Assembly: GCA_025800385.1 (NCBI GenBank) | Contig: JAOXRS010000257.1 | Span: forward strand, 1-64,000 | Reading direction: 5' to 3' | Length of the DNA: 64,000 nt | Origin: Candidatus Albibeggiatoa sp. nov. NOAA | Lineage (GTDB): Bacteria; Pseudomonadota; Gammaproteobacteria; Beggiatoales; Beggiatoaceae | Shown: positions 16,678 to 25,469 of the stretch, piece by piece | Layout: each line of letters opens with the position of its first letter | Position numbering within the stretch: position 1 is the first letter of the stretch | Position numbers and translations under genes: made by a program | Notes under the pieces: model-generated | The model's database searches: none | Told to the model about the DNA's origin: nothing | Seen by the model: the letters and a program-made list of their open reading frames with translations, nothing else

Positions 16678-17676
16678 ATGTCCAAACAATTACCTCGTAT
16701 TGCATTGACCACAGGTGAACCCGCTGGTATTGGCGTTGATATTTGCTTACAGTTAGCACAACATCCTGTTAATACTGATATTGTTGCTTATGCTGATCCT
16801 GAATTATTACAACAGAGAATGCAGCAGCTTGATCTTAAAATTGAACTCGATGTACAAGATCAACACACGCCAAGTCAACACAAAGTAGGTCGTTTAAAAG
16901 TGAAGCCGATTAAATTGGCAGAACCTTGTGTCACAGGGCAATTGAATGCAAATAATGCGGCTTATGTGTTGGATATGTTAGGACAAGCTTGTCAGGATTG
17001 TCAGTCGGGTGAGTTTGATGCTTTGGTAACTGCGCCTGTGCATAAAGGCATTATCAATGAAGCGGGAATTGCTTTTAGTGGCCATACCGAATTTTTTGCA
17101 GAACAAACCCAAACCAATAAAGTGGTGATGATGTTGGCGACTCAAGGTTTACGCGTTGCTTTAGTAACAACCCATTTGCCTTTAACTCAAGTCAGTGCAG
17201 CAATTACTAAAGAGAACGTCGAAACTACAATACGTATTTTACATCATGATTTACAAACTAAATTTGGTATCGACAACCCCCGAATTAATGTGTGTGGCCT
17301 AAATCCTCATGCGGGTGAAGGCGGCCATTTAGGCATGGAAGAAATCGAAGTAATCGAACCAGTATTAGCTAAATTACGTGCTGAAGGCATGTCGTTACTG
17401 GGTTCATCTTCTGCAGATACCGCATTTACAGCCAGTGCATTGTTAAATGTTCATGCGGTATTGGCGATGTATCACGATCAAGGCTTGCCTGTGTTAAAAC
17501 AAAAAGGCTTTGGCGAAGCAGTCAATGTTACGTTGGGCTTACCCATTATTCGAACTTCAGTCGATCACGGCACAGCATTAGAACTGGCAGGGACAGGACG
17601 TGCGTTAAGCGATAGTTTATACTACGCAATACAAACTGCTTTAGATATGGTTGCGCATCGACGAGAATCTATATGA
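16678..17676 (+). CDS. pdxA: 4-hydroxythreonine-4-phosphate dehydrogenase PdxA
   Basis: A 332-residue NAD-dependent enzyme of the deoxyxylulose-5-phosphate-dependent route to pyridoxal phosphate (vitamin B6). It oxidises 4-phosphohydroxy-threonine. Family motifs are clear: TTGEPAGIG near 11-19, APVHKGIINEAGI and SGHTEFFAE, LNPHAGEGGHLG and MYHDQGLPVLKQKGF. The histidines in GHTE, NPHAGE and YHDQG are the metal ligands known for the family. In many relatives it sits in lptD-surA-pdxA-rsmA; here lptD is over 22 kb away and neither surA nor rsmA adjoins. The stop overlaps the next start by four bases, so the lipoprotein gene is translationally coupled. Confidence 0.96.
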   Translation: MSKQLPRIALTTGEPAGIGVDICLQLAQHPVNTDIVAYADPELLQQRMQQLDLKIELDVQDQHTPSQHKVGRLKVKPIKLAEPCVTGQLNANNAAYVLDMLGQACQDCQSGEFDALVTAPVHKGIINEAGIAFSGHTEFFAEQTQTNKVVMMLATQGLRVALVTTHLPLTQVSAAITKENVETTIRILHHDLQTKFGIDNPRINVCGLNPHAGEGGHLGMEEIEVIEPVLAKLRAEGMSLLGSSSADTAFTASALLNVHAVLAMYHDQGLPVLKQKGFGEAVNVTLGLPIIRTSVDHGTALELAGTGRALSDSLYYAIQTALDMVAHRRESI

Positions 17677-18272
17677 AATATTTAGTTGTAATCAGTTTAA
17701 CTGTTCTGCTCAGTGCCTGCTCTAAACAAATAGCCTTTGGCGATTGTGACTATCGGGTGCGAACGGGTGAATGTGCTCGCCACGCATTTCATCCAAAAGA
17801 TATTGATATGGTTGCAACTAATTATGAAGCCACAGATAAACTGATTGTCAATGCAAAGCAAAATATTGATGATAAACAACGGATTTTAGTTACCACGATT
17901 GCAGATATCAATAACTTGAATGACAGTGCACCATTAGGGCGTTTAGTGGGCGAACAAATTGCGTCGCGCATGATTGAACGTGGCTTTAAAGTGGTTGAAG
18001 TGCGGTTACAAGACAGTGTTTCGTTAGTGCCGTATACGGGTGAGTTTATTTTATCGCGAGGCGTTAGAGAGTTACGTGAAATTGGTCGTGCTCAAACGGT
18101 CAGTCGTATTGTCACAGGTACTTACACAGTTGCAGAAGAAACAATTTTTATCACATTGAAAATTTTAGATTTTTGGGACAGCAAAGCGGTGGCTTCTCAC
18201 ACTTATACCTTACCGATGACTAAAGATATTGACCAATTGCTTAAGAAAACCCGTGCGTGGTGGTGGCTATAA
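17673..18272 (+). CDS. FlgO-domain lipoprotein
   Basis: A 199-residue lipoprotein with lipobox LSAC, the lipidated Cys being residue 16. Position +2 is Ser, which favours the outer membrane. The rest resembles the FlgO domain: ILVTTIADINNLNDSAPLGRLVGEQIASRMIERGFKVVE, then a region ending in a short beta-rich tail. FlgO is an outer-membrane lipoprotein linked to flagella in Vibrio, but FlgO-like domains occur without flagella, and no flagellar gene is in the window. The start ATG overlaps the pdxA stop as ATGA, indicating one transcript. Function unproven. Confidence 0.75.
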   Translation: MKYLVVISLTVLLSACSKQIAFGDCDYRVRTGECARHAFHPKDIDMVATNYEATDKLIVNAKQNIDDKQRILVTTIADINNLNDSAPLGRLVGEQIASRMIERGFKVVEVRLQDSVSLVPYTGEFILSRGVRELREIGRAQTVSRIVTGTYTVAEETIFITLKILDFWDSKAVASHTYTLPMTKDIDQLLKKTRAWWWL

Positions 18273-18289
18273 AATTCATATTTGGATCA

Positions 18290-18325
18290 AGCAACCCAAT
18301 GTGGAGAATCAAAAGGTTGCTTTTT
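18290..18325 (+). terminator. Rho-independent terminator after pdxA operon
   Basis: AGCAACC at 18290-18296 pairs with GGTTGCT at 18315-18321, followed by TTTT. It ends the pdxA-lipoprotein transcript just before convergent hflX. Read on the minus strand it lacks a T-run. Confidence 0.75.
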
Positions 18326-18333
18326 CAAAATGG

Positions 18334-19596
18334 CTAAAATGCACCTGCTGCCAATTGTGCAAACTGGCGAATATGCATAGAGAGTTCTAATAAACTATCG
18401 CCATTATCCGCATAGTCTTCTTTCAAAATAATGGTTTCTGTAAACAGTCTCGAGCGTAAACTTTGTTCACTAACGGACAATCTTAAGCAGCAGTGTACTT
18501 TTTCTGGATGCAAGAAAGTTTGTACAGCTTGTTGTAATAAGGGTATACCCTCACCTGTTTTTGCTGATAACCAGATTTTTGTGCGAACATCCTCACCTTG
18601 ACCTTGTTGTTCTGTGCGTGGAATTTCTTCCATACGGTCAATCTTGTTATACACCATAATCTGTGGCACTTCATCTGCGCCAATCTGTTCTAATACTTCA
18701 TTAACCTGTTCAATACGTTCTAAGCGTTCAGGATCACTGGCATCAACCACATGCAGCAAAACCGTAGCCTGACACGTTTCTTCCAATGTTGCCCGAAATG
18801 CTGCAATTAAATCATGCGGTAGTTGTTGAATAAAACCCACCGTATCGGCAAAAATAACTTTGGTTTTATCTTCCAAAATGTCTTGGCGCATTGTGGTATC
18901 TAAGGTCGCAAATAATTGGTCTTCAGCATAGACTTGCGCATTGGTTAAATGATTGAATAAAGTAGACTTGCCCGCATTGGTATAGCCGACTAATGCGATG
19001 ACAGGCACATCAGCACGTTTACGCGCCCGACGACTCAAATCACGTTGTTGTGATACTTTATCCAGTTGTTTATTCAGTTGCTTAATTCGTTCGCCTAATA
19101 AACGACGGTCGGTTTCTAGCTGAGTTTCACCCGGCCCGCGTAAGCCGATACCGCCTTTTTGGCGTTCCAAATGCGTCCAACCCCGAATTAAACGGGTGGA
19201 TAAATGCTTTAATTGCGCAAGCTCAACCTGTAATTTACCCTCAAAGGTACGCGCACGTTGAGCAAAAATATCTAAAATTAGACCAGCACGATCTAATACA
19301 CGACATTGTAATGCAGCTTCTAAATTTCGTTCTTGAGAAGGGGATAAGGTATGGTTAAAAATGACAAGCTCGATTTCATCAGCTTCAATCTGATTTTTCA
19401 GCTCTTCTAACTTGCCTTTACCAATGAAATAAGCGGGATGGGGTAAATCACGTTTACCTGTAAGTTGATCGACACACACCGCTCCCGCTGACGTTGCTAA
19501 TTCAACAAATTCACCTAAATCGGCTTGATGTGAAAGACTATTTAATTTGATATGTACCAATATGGCACGTTCACCACTACGAGGGCGTTCAAACAC
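18334..19596 (-). CDS. hflX: Ribosome-associated GTPase HflX
   Basis: A 420-residue GTPase that splits stalled or stress-idled ribosomes. The N-terminal HflX domain starts MFERPRSGERAILVHI and includes the glycine-rich YFIGKGKLEEL. The conserved KGGIGLRGPGETQLE motif precedes a coiled coil (about 160-195). The G domain has P-loop GYTNAGKST (204-212), switch region TLDTTMR, DTVGF and NKID. It follows hfq by about 20 bases on the same strand, the normal hfq-hflX order. miaA, often upstream of hfq, is missing here. Confidence 0.97.
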   Translation of the reverse strand: MFERPRSGERAILVHIKLNSLSHQADLGEFVELATSAGAVCVDQLTGKRDLPHPAYFIGKGKLEELKNQIEADEIELVIFNHTLSPSQERNLEAALQCRVLDRAGLILDIFAQRARTFEGKLQVELAQLKHLSTRLIRGWTHLERQKGGIGLRGPGETQLETDRRLLGERIKQLNKQLDKVSQQRDLSRRARKRADVPVIALVGYTNAGKSTLFNHLTNAQVYAEDQLFATLDTTMRQDILEDKTKVIFADTVGFIQQLPHDLIAAFRATLEETCQATVLLHVVDASDPERLERIEQVNEVLEQIGADEVPQIMVYNKIDRMEEIPRTEQQGQGEDVRTKIWLSAKTGEGIPLLQQAVQTFLHPEKVHCCLRLSVSEQSLRSRLFTETIILKEDYADNGDSLLELSMHIRQFAQLAAGAF

Positions 19597-19617
19597 TGAT
19601 TTTATTACCTCTAAAAC

Positions 19618-19869
19618 TTATTCTTTTGCTTCTTTCTCTTTGTCTTCATCACCTGTAGAGAATTTTACATTGCGTGATGGAACAATAGTTGAAATGGCAT
19701 GTTTATAAACCATTTGACTGACCGTATTTTTTAGCAACACGACAAACTGGTCGAAAGATTCAATTTGACCTTGCAATTTAATTCCGTTAACAAGATAAAT
19801 GGAAACTGACACGCGTTCCTTGCGTAAAGCATTCAAAAAAGGGTCTTGTAAGCTTTGCCCTTTATTCAT
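19618..19869 (-). CDS. hfq: RNA chaperone Hfq
   Basis: An 83-residue Sm-like protein that forms hexamers and pairs small RNAs with mRNAs. Sm1 is visible as VSIYLVNGIKLQGQIESFDQF and Sm2 as the diagnostic YKHAIS at 55-60. Gln8 and Phe39, Lys56 and His57 of the proximal U-binding face are at the expected places. The C-terminal tail is short and very acidic (DEDKEKEAKE), shorter than in Escherichia coli. It begins MNKGQSLQDPFLN, as usual. First gene of hfq-hflX. Confidence 0.98.
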   Translation of the reverse strand: MNKGQSLQDPFLNALRKERVSVSIYLVNGIKLQGQIESFDQFVVLLKNTVSQMVYKHAISTIVPSRNVKFSTGDEDKEKEAKE

Positions 19870-19906
19870 GAGAGTGTTTCTCCGTGTTTTATATTATTTA
19901 TTTGTC

Positions 19907-19912
19907 ATTATA
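19907..19912 (-). promoter_or_regulatory. Candidate -10 element for hfq
   Basis: On the minus strand the sequence reads TATAAT, 38 bases before the hfq start. No convincing -35 lies 16-18 bases further upstream, so this is a weak call. Confidence 0.3.
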
Positions 19913-20062
19913 CTCATTTTGCTGTAATTGTGGAGAGAATGTTATAGGATTTCAAGCATAGATTACTTAGCCTGAGGTTCATAAATAACAACATTTAACA
20001 GTAATATATTAAGCTTATCAAAGTGTAATATGCACATCGTATGTTGCAAGTGCACAAAAAAA

Positions 20063-22174
20063 TTAGTTTGTTATCTGTCCATTCATTGGTAGCCACACAG
20101 TAAACATTGCACCACTACCCTCTGGATGGTTTGAGACTTTCACCAATCCACCGTGATAATTCACAATCAAGCGCACCATGTATAAACCTAAACCTAAATG
20201 TGGTTCTCTTGCATCAGTAGACTGACGAAAAGAAACCATTGATTCAAATAAACGTTCTTGCATATCAGCGGGAATATTTGCACCTCGATTGAGTACTGAC
20301 AATCGTGCAACACCGCGCTCTTGAACCAGCTCAACACGAATCGCTTGCTCAGCATCGGAGAAATCTGCCGCGTTGGAGACCAATTTATCTAACATTTGAG
20401 CAATTAAATCAGGTGCAACAAGACTGACAATCGGTTGGTTCGGTAATACGGAGTGAAAACGTTGTTCAGGATAGGCTAAACGATAACCTGCCACGCAATT
20501 ACTGACTAAATCTTTTAAATCGACTTTTTCCCGTTCCGCATCTTGTAACGCTTGCTCTAAACGGGTGGCTTCACTCAAGCGGGTAATCGTGGTATTTAAA
20601 CGTTCAATGCCTTGCTTAGCCCGTTCAATATACACTGTAGAATGCTCAGACAAGTCTTGCTCTAACTCTAAATTTTCCAATGAAGAACGCACAACAGCAA
20701 TCGGGGTACGTAGTTCATGAGATAAACGACTGGCCATGCCTTCTAAATAATTATTATATTGATTGAGCTTGTCTAAAATATTGGAAAAGCTGCGTGATAA
20801 ATCGCCAATTTCATCTTTTGCATTTGAGCCAATTTTCGTGGCTGTAACTCGTCCATTTGCATCAATAGCGGTTTCGGCTTGATTACGTAAATGCCGCAGA
20901 CGAACAGATAAACGACTGGCAAAAACAAGCAATAGCAAAGTCACAACGGTAAACAGTAATAGGGTTTTGTTAAATAAGTTAGCTATGGCTTGACGTTGGA
21001 CGGTTTGAATACTATGGCTGGTTTCTTCTACCATAACCGCACCAATCACTTGATTTTGATCTCGAATGGGATGAGCTGCAGACACAATAACGGCCTTATC
21101 ATCATCAGTTGAGTGCCAACGCACATCAGGTAGGCCATTTAGTGCATATTGAATTTGCTGATAATATAAACCGTCATCACGACGACTATTGTCAATTTTT
21201 TCTGAAACGGGAGGTAGTAATAAACTAAATACTTCATCTAATGGATGCTCATGCAATTCCCGATATAAGTCTCCATATGACGCTAAAATCCGCCGCTGCT
21301 TATCTAGCACCCACACTCTGCGCCCCGGTGCATTACCTAACGCTTGAATGATTTGGTTAATTTTTGGCGACTCAACGTAAATATGACCTGTTTCGTCGCT
21401 TTGTTCAATGCCTACATTCGCAACCAAAGTTTTTAACTGACGGGTTTGTTTATCGTCTACATCACCAATTGCAAAACTAAAGCGTTCACCCATCAAATTC
21501 ATAGGAATCCGCACTTCTATCACATAACCACTGCCGTCACTGGTTTCTGCCCAAGTGCCTTGAATCCGCCGTTCTGGATCAGACAATAGCGTATCACTAT
21601 AAGCTGACACACGGTAAGCGTTGATCCAACCTGCTTTTGATGGGGCAATAATATAGCGGTGTAAATGTTGTTCATTATCTTGAATCACTACCTGTAAATG
21701 ATCGCTACGCTTGATAGATAAATCACCTTGATTGCGATAGACAATAGCTTCATCTTTTACAATAAATAAGTTGTATAAATAATTACGATAAGTGCCAACT
21801 ACATGTTGAAAAGATAAGGATTCAGCAGTACTTTCGTGGGAGGAGTAAAGCGTATGTTTTTCTGCATAACTTTGGGCTTCAAATAAATAGTCCTCCCAGT
21901 CATTGGTGTTACCATCTAAGTGAAAACCGACTCTAAATTGACGCAGGTTATCCAGCGGTTTATAAAATTCAACGACATCACTGAGTTGACGATTAAATAA
22001 TTCAGGCTGATTATGCAATACACTGGCAAGGGAGTGGGAAGCATCTTTAAGAGAGGTTTCAAGATTATCGCGTAAATACTTTTCCATCTCCAACACATAT
22101 TCGTACCCCACGTAGGGAATACTAAATAAGGTCAGAGACAACAATAATACTTTACTACGAATAGTTAAACTCAT
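20063..22174 (-). CDS. Sensor histidine kinase, dedicated-sortase-system type
   Basis: A 703-residue membrane kinase. TM1 is about residues 7-24, a large periplasmic region spans 25-400, TM2 is about 401-420, a HAMP linker follows to about 475. HisKA has His486 in ASRLSHELRTPIAVV. HATPase_c has N601 in LVSNAADFS and GLGLYMVRLI. Length, layout and the paired regulator resemble the kinase of the proteobacterial dedicated sortase system (TIGR03785 family, recalled, not searched). That system usually sits with a sortase and LPXTG-type targets; none is present in the window. The start overlaps the regulator stop by four bases (ATGA), so the two are coupled. Confidence 0.85.
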   Translation of the reverse strand: MSLTIRSKVLLLSLTLFSIPYVGYEYVLEMEKYLRDNLETSLKDASHSLASVLHNQPELFNRQLSDVVEFYKPLDNLRQFRVGFHLDGNTNDWEDYLFEAQSYAEKHTLYSSHESTAESLSFQHVVGTYRNYLYNLFIVKDEAIVYRNQGDLSIKRSDHLQVVIQDNEQHLHRYIIAPSKAGWINAYRVSAYSDTLLSDPERRIQGTWAETSDGSGYVIEVRIPMNLMGERFSFAIGDVDDKQTRQLKTLVANVGIEQSDETGHIYVESPKINQIIQALGNAPGRRVWVLDKQRRILASYGDLYRELHEHPLDEVFSLLLPPVSEKIDNSRRDDGLYYQQIQYALNGLPDVRWHSTDDDKAVIVSAAHPIRDQNQVIGAVMVEETSHSIQTVQRQAIANLFNKTLLLFTVVTLLLLVFASRLSVRLRHLRNQAETAIDANGRVTATKIGSNAKDEIGDLSRSFSNILDKLNQYNNYLEGMASRLSHELRTPIAVVRSSLENLELEQDLSEHSTVYIERAKQGIERLNTTITRLSEATRLEQALQDAEREKVDLKDLVSNCVAGYRLAYPEQRFHSVLPNQPIVSLVAPDLIAQMLDKLVSNAADFSDAEQAIRVELVQERGVARLSVLNRGANIPADMQERLFESMVSFRQSTDAREPHLGLGLYMVRLIVNYHGGLVKVSNHPEGSGAMFTVWLPMNGQITN

Positions 22175-22872
22175 TGTCCATCCTCAGACTTCCAACGATA
22201 ACCCATGCCGTAAATGGTTTCGATGGCAGAAAATTTAGGATCAATCGTTAAAAATTTCTTGCGAATCCGTTTAATATGCGAGGTAATCGTACTGTCATCC
22301 ACTTGTACATTTGCCTCTTGCATGAGTTGCTCGCGTTGTTTCACATGTCCTGGGTAACGTGCGAGTGCATACACAATCCAGAACTCGGTCAATGTTAAAT
22401 CAACGGTGATTGCTTTCCATGTGATTGTCAGGCGATTGCTGTCAATTGTCAATGAACCACGTTCGATCAAGCTATCATTTGAAGCGGGAATTCTCAGTGC
22501 ATCAACGCGCCGAAATAAAGCTGCAATCCGTGCTAATAAATGCGGCATACTGATGTCTTTATTTAAATAATCATCAGCCCCTAAACGCAAGCCTGAGACA
22601 GTATCAAATTCGCTATCACGCGCTGTTAGGAAAATAATCGGCAAATAATGCGACATGGCGCGAATATCACGACACAGATCAAAACCACCTTCAACTTCAT
22701 CTTCTAAACCAATATCTAATAGTACTAATTCAGGTAAACGGGTTTGAAAAGCAGCTAATGCTTGAGGGCGATTGGTATATGTATGTACATCATAACCTTG
22801 CCTGCGTAACACTACTGCATAATTTTCTCGAATTGCTGGCTCATCTTCAACTATGGCAATTCGTCTTCCCAT
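22171..22872 (-). CDS. OmpR-family response regulator, dedicated-sortase-system type
   Basis: A 233-residue regulator. The receiver has the acidic pair in VEDEP (8-12), phospho-acceptor Asp53 in LLDIGL, the TARD switch threonine near 83 and Lys105 in DYLNKD. The C-terminal winged helix (about 130-230) binds DNA. The receiver segment LPIIFLTARDSEFDTVSGLR and the insert EDEVEGGFDLCRD look like the regulator of the proteobacterial dedicated sortase system (TIGR03787, from memory). It is the first gene of the pair, with its own promoter 35 bases upstream. Targets are unknown since no sortase locus is in the window. Confidence 0.87.
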   Translation of the reverse strand: MGRRIAIVEDEPAIRENYAVVLRRQGYDVHTYTNRPQALAAFQTRLPELVLLDIGLEDEVEGGFDLCRDIRAMSHYLPIIFLTARDSEFDTVSGLRLGADDYLNKDISMPHLLARIAALFRRVDALRIPASNDSLIERGSLTIDSNRLTITWKAITVDLTLTEFWIVYALARYPGHVKQREQLMQEANVQVDDSTITSHIKRIRKKFLTIDPKFSAIETIYGMGYRWKSEDGQ

Positions 22873-22906
22873 CTTTATATTCCAATATATAAATAAACAA
22901 TTAACA

Positions 22907-22935
22907 ATTATCGATTAACCACACACAATTATCAA
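22907..22935 (-). promoter_or_regulatory. Sigma-70-type promoter of the kinase/regulator operon
   Basis: On the minus strand TTGATA (22930-22935) and GATAAT (22907-22912) are separated by exactly 17 bases, each matching consensus at five of six positions. The -10 ends 35 bases before the regulator ATG. Confidence 0.6.
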
Positions 22936-23096
22936 TCTTGTTTTATCAATGTATTAGAGAATATTTTTCATGATGAAATCCATCATATATTTATATCAAT
23001 GGTTTATATGTGGTTTTATGTAAAAATGATACAAGGTTGGCAGTTTTTGGCTTTAAATACGATTTTATGGGATGTGGGAACAGTGTCAATTCTGAT

Positions 23097-23134
23097 AAAA
23101 AAACCCAACACCTAAAATTCATAGCATGTTGGGT
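23097..23134 (-). terminator. Rho-independent terminator after dctM
   Basis: On the minus strand ACCCAACA (23127-23134) pairs with TGTTGGGT (23103-23110), followed by seven T. It lies 17 bases after the dctM stop. Confidence 0.85.
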
Positions 23135-23150
23135 CTTTAAAGGTATAGAC

Positions 23151-24440
23151 TTAGGTCTGAGGGCCATACATTAAGTTAGGTAAGAATAAACTAATTTGTG
23201 GCACGTAAGTGATTAACAATAAGAAGGTCAATAATATCAACAACCATGGTAATACCGCTTTCACCACTTCCATGATGCTCATATTGGTAATACCCACGAT
23301 TACAAACAGATTCAGGCCAACAGGCGGCGTAATCATGCCCACCTCCATATTCACCACCATGATGATACCTAAGTGAATCGGGTCGATGCCTAACTCCATT
23401 GCAATTGGGAATAAGATCGGTGCAACAATCAGTAACAAGCCTGAAGGTTCCATAAAGCTACCACCAATCAACAAGAGCACGTTAACCACGATGAGAAACA
23501 TCCACGGTTCCATACCCCAACCGACAATCATTTCTGCCAATTGTTGTGGAATTTGTTCCGTTGTTAAAACATGACCAAACATCATGGCGTTAGTGATGAT
23601 AAACATCAACATAATCGTGACTTTACCAGAATCGGTTAAGACTTTTGGTACATCTCTGAACCCTAAATCACGATAAACGAATAAGGCGATGATAAATGCA
23701 TAAACGGCTGCAACCGCTGCGGCTTCCGTCGGGGTGAAGATACCGCCATAAATACCACCTAGTACGATAAAGATTAATAATAAACCCCAAATCGCATCCG
23801 TACCCGCGGCAAATATTTCTTTGGGTGTAGCAGGTTCCATTTTAGGTAAGTTATGTTTACGCGCAAAAAAGTAAATACCACCCATCAACATCAAGCCCGC
23901 TAAAATCCCTGGAATTACACCAGCCATAAACATCCGGCCAACTGATACTTCAGTAATCGCCGCATATACAACCATGACAATTGACGGTGGAATTAAGATG
24001 CCTAATGTACCTGCGCTTGAGACCACACCAGAAGCAAAGCTTTGACTATAACCCGTACTCACCATACCCGCGATAACGATAGAACCAATGGCGACTACAG
24101 TGGCAGGAGATGAACCTGATACCGCAGCGAACAGCATACATGCCAATACAGAAGCCATGGCCATGCCGCCACGAATTGAACCAACGCACGCAATCGCAAA
24201 CCGAATTAAACGCTTCGCAACACCACCTGTTGATAAAAAGGCGGAAGATAAAATAAAGAATGGAATCGCAAGTAGTGTGGCGTGCTCCATACCTTGGAAT
24301 AACTTAAGTGACAAAGAAGCCAATGAATCATCGGAAAAGAAGAAAATGGTCAGTACACTCGACAAGCCCAAGGCAATCGCGACGGGTACGCCGATGATGA
24401 GTAGGAAAAACAGTAAACCAAATAAAAACGCAATAGTCAT
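23151..24440 (-). CDS. dctM: TRAP transporter large permease DctM
   Basis: A 429-residue inner-membrane protein of about a dozen hydrophobic helices, the sodium-driven translocation subunit of a tripartite ATP-independent transporter. Family marks include the N-terminal LLFFLLIIGVPVAIALG, the GSSPATVVAIGSI segment near 108-120, GILIPPSIVMVVYA and the C-terminal GMITPPVGLNLFV. Length is standard. It follows dctQ by 11 bases. TRAP systems carry C4-dicarboxylates, sialic acid, keto acids and others; substrate is set by DctP, which is not adjacent, so I name none. A strong terminator follows. Confidence 0.94.
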   Translation of the reverse strand: MTIAFLFGLLFFLLIIGVPVAIALGLSSVLTIFFFSDDSLASLSLKLFQGMEHATLLAIPFFILSSAFLSTGGVAKRLIRFAIACVGSIRGGMAMASVLACMLFAAVSGSSPATVVAIGSIVIAGMVSTGYSQSFASGVVSSAGTLGILIPPSIVMVVYAAITEVSVGRMFMAGVIPGILAGLMLMGGIYFFARKHNLPKMEPATPKEIFAAGTDAIWGLLLIFIVLGGIYGGIFTPTEAAAVAAVYAFIIALFVYRDLGFRDVPKVLTDSGKVTIMLMFIITNAMMFGHVLTTEQIPQQLAEMIVGWGMEPWMFLIVVNVLLLIGGSFMEPSGLLLIVAPILFPIAMELGIDPIHLGIIMVVNMEVGMITPPVGLNLFVIVGITNMSIMEVVKAVLPWLLILLTFLLLITYVPQISLFLPNLMYGPQT

Positions 24441-24451
24441 AATTTTCTACC

Positions 24452-25048
24452 TTATTTGTGATGCTCTTCAATAGCTTCTTTTGCTTCATCAGCAATCATA
24501 TGGACTTCTAACCCTAAGATCAGTTTCCATAACACTTGTAAAAAGCGTACAAATAAGAGTGTTAAGCCTATTGGTAAAATTAGATATACAACCCATTTTT
24601 CGATAGGTAAATCTTCAACTTCAATATGTGTCATATACATTTTTTGCACATATTCATAACTGCCGATAAATAAAATAACGCAGTAAGCCAAACAGAAGAA
24701 AATAGCTAAAATCGCAAGTCTACGTTGCCAATTTTGTGGTAATAATCGTGTAAACGCATCGATCCCGATATGTGCGCCAATTCTTACACCATAAGACATT
24801 CCGAATAAAACCATCCATGCAAACATATACATGGTCAGTTCCAAAGCCCACACCATATTAATTTTATAAACAATACTGTCTAAAATTGGAAACCAGCCAA
24901 TTAAGGTTTGGCCAAACCCTGACTCCCATAAACCTTTATTATTAAGTAAGTACCGAATAACGACGTTAGTAAATGTAATTAGCGTCATGCCTGCCAACAG
25001 CATGGCAATAAACGCCTCCTCCAAGCGATTATAGATTTGATGAACCAT
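24452..25048 (-). CDS. dctQ: TRAP transporter small permease DctQ
   Basis: A 198-residue subunit with four membrane helices (about 14-34, 70-92, 106-128 and 150-170). The family pattern F-x-N-V-x-x-R-Y-x-x-x is present as ITFTNVVIRYLL. The loop between helices 1 and 2 is longer than in many DctQ proteins (GQTLIGWFPILDSIVYKIN), which pushes the length above the usual 160-175. GAGGA precedes the ATG. First gene of dctQM; the binding protein DctP is missing from both sides. Confidence 0.9.
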   Translation of the reverse strand: MVHQIYNRLEEAFIAMLLAGMTLITFTNVVIRYLLNNKGLWESGFGQTLIGWFPILDSIVYKINMVWALELTMYMFAWMVLFGMSYGVRIGAHIGIDAFTRLLPQNWQRRLAILAIFFCLAYCVILFIGSYEYVQKMYMTHIEVEDLPIEKWVVYLILPIGLTLLFVRFLQVLWKLILGLEVHMIADEAKEAIEEHHK

Positions 25049-25080
25049 TTTTTCCTCGCATCACATCAGGGTGAATATTG

Positions 25081-25092
25081 ACAATATATTGT
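25081..25092. promoter_or_regulatory. Candidate operator upstream of dctQ
   Basis: ACAATATATTGT is a perfect 12-base palindrome ending 44 bases before the dctQ start, where a repressor or activator could act. It may be chance in AT-rich DNA. Confidence 0.3.
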
Positions 25093-25403
25093 AAGAAAGG
25101 TGGTAAAAGTTGTTAGATGAATTGTTAGAAAGAATAAAAAGTTAAGAGAGCGATTGTAACAAAAATTCCATATAAATCATATCTGTTTATATCAGTATAA
25201 AATGATTGAATGGGCTTGGATTTTATATCGCTTATGAAAACGGATTCTAAATGATGTGTTGCTTGCTAGATTTTAGATAGCATTGACTGTTATTTTTAAT
25301 AGTGTTTTGTTTTATAAGCCTAAAAATTTAACTTCTTCTTAAGCAAGACATTAAAAACAGTTGACCTTGAATTGATAGTATTCAGAGTGTTTTAATACAA
25401 AAC

Positions 25404-25432
25404 TTGAATAACCATTTTTAATGAACTATAAC
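25404..25432 (+). promoter_or_regulatory. Sigma-70-type promoter of the RCC1-repeat gene
   Basis: TTGAAT (25404-25409) and TATAAC (25427-25432) are spaced by exactly 17 bases. The -10 ends 37 bases before the ATG, which carries AAGGAAT as ribosome site. Confidence 0.55.
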
Positions 25433-25469
25433 TTATGCCAATTATTAAATTAAGTTTAAGGAATTTAAA

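Larger units (their letters stand above)
25049..25469. other. Divergent intergenic region between dctQ and the RCC1 gene
   Basis: This stretch is 421 bases and AT-rich. It contains a 12-base perfect palindrome ACAATATATTGT at 25081-25092, 33 bases before dctQ, and a plus-strand promoter at 25404-25432. The middle shows nothing I can name. No dctP remnant was seen. Confidence 0.45.

Noticed and set aside
17673..18272. Flagellar locus because of the FlgO-like domain
   Set aside because: No other flagellar gene is present and the domain occurs outside flagella.
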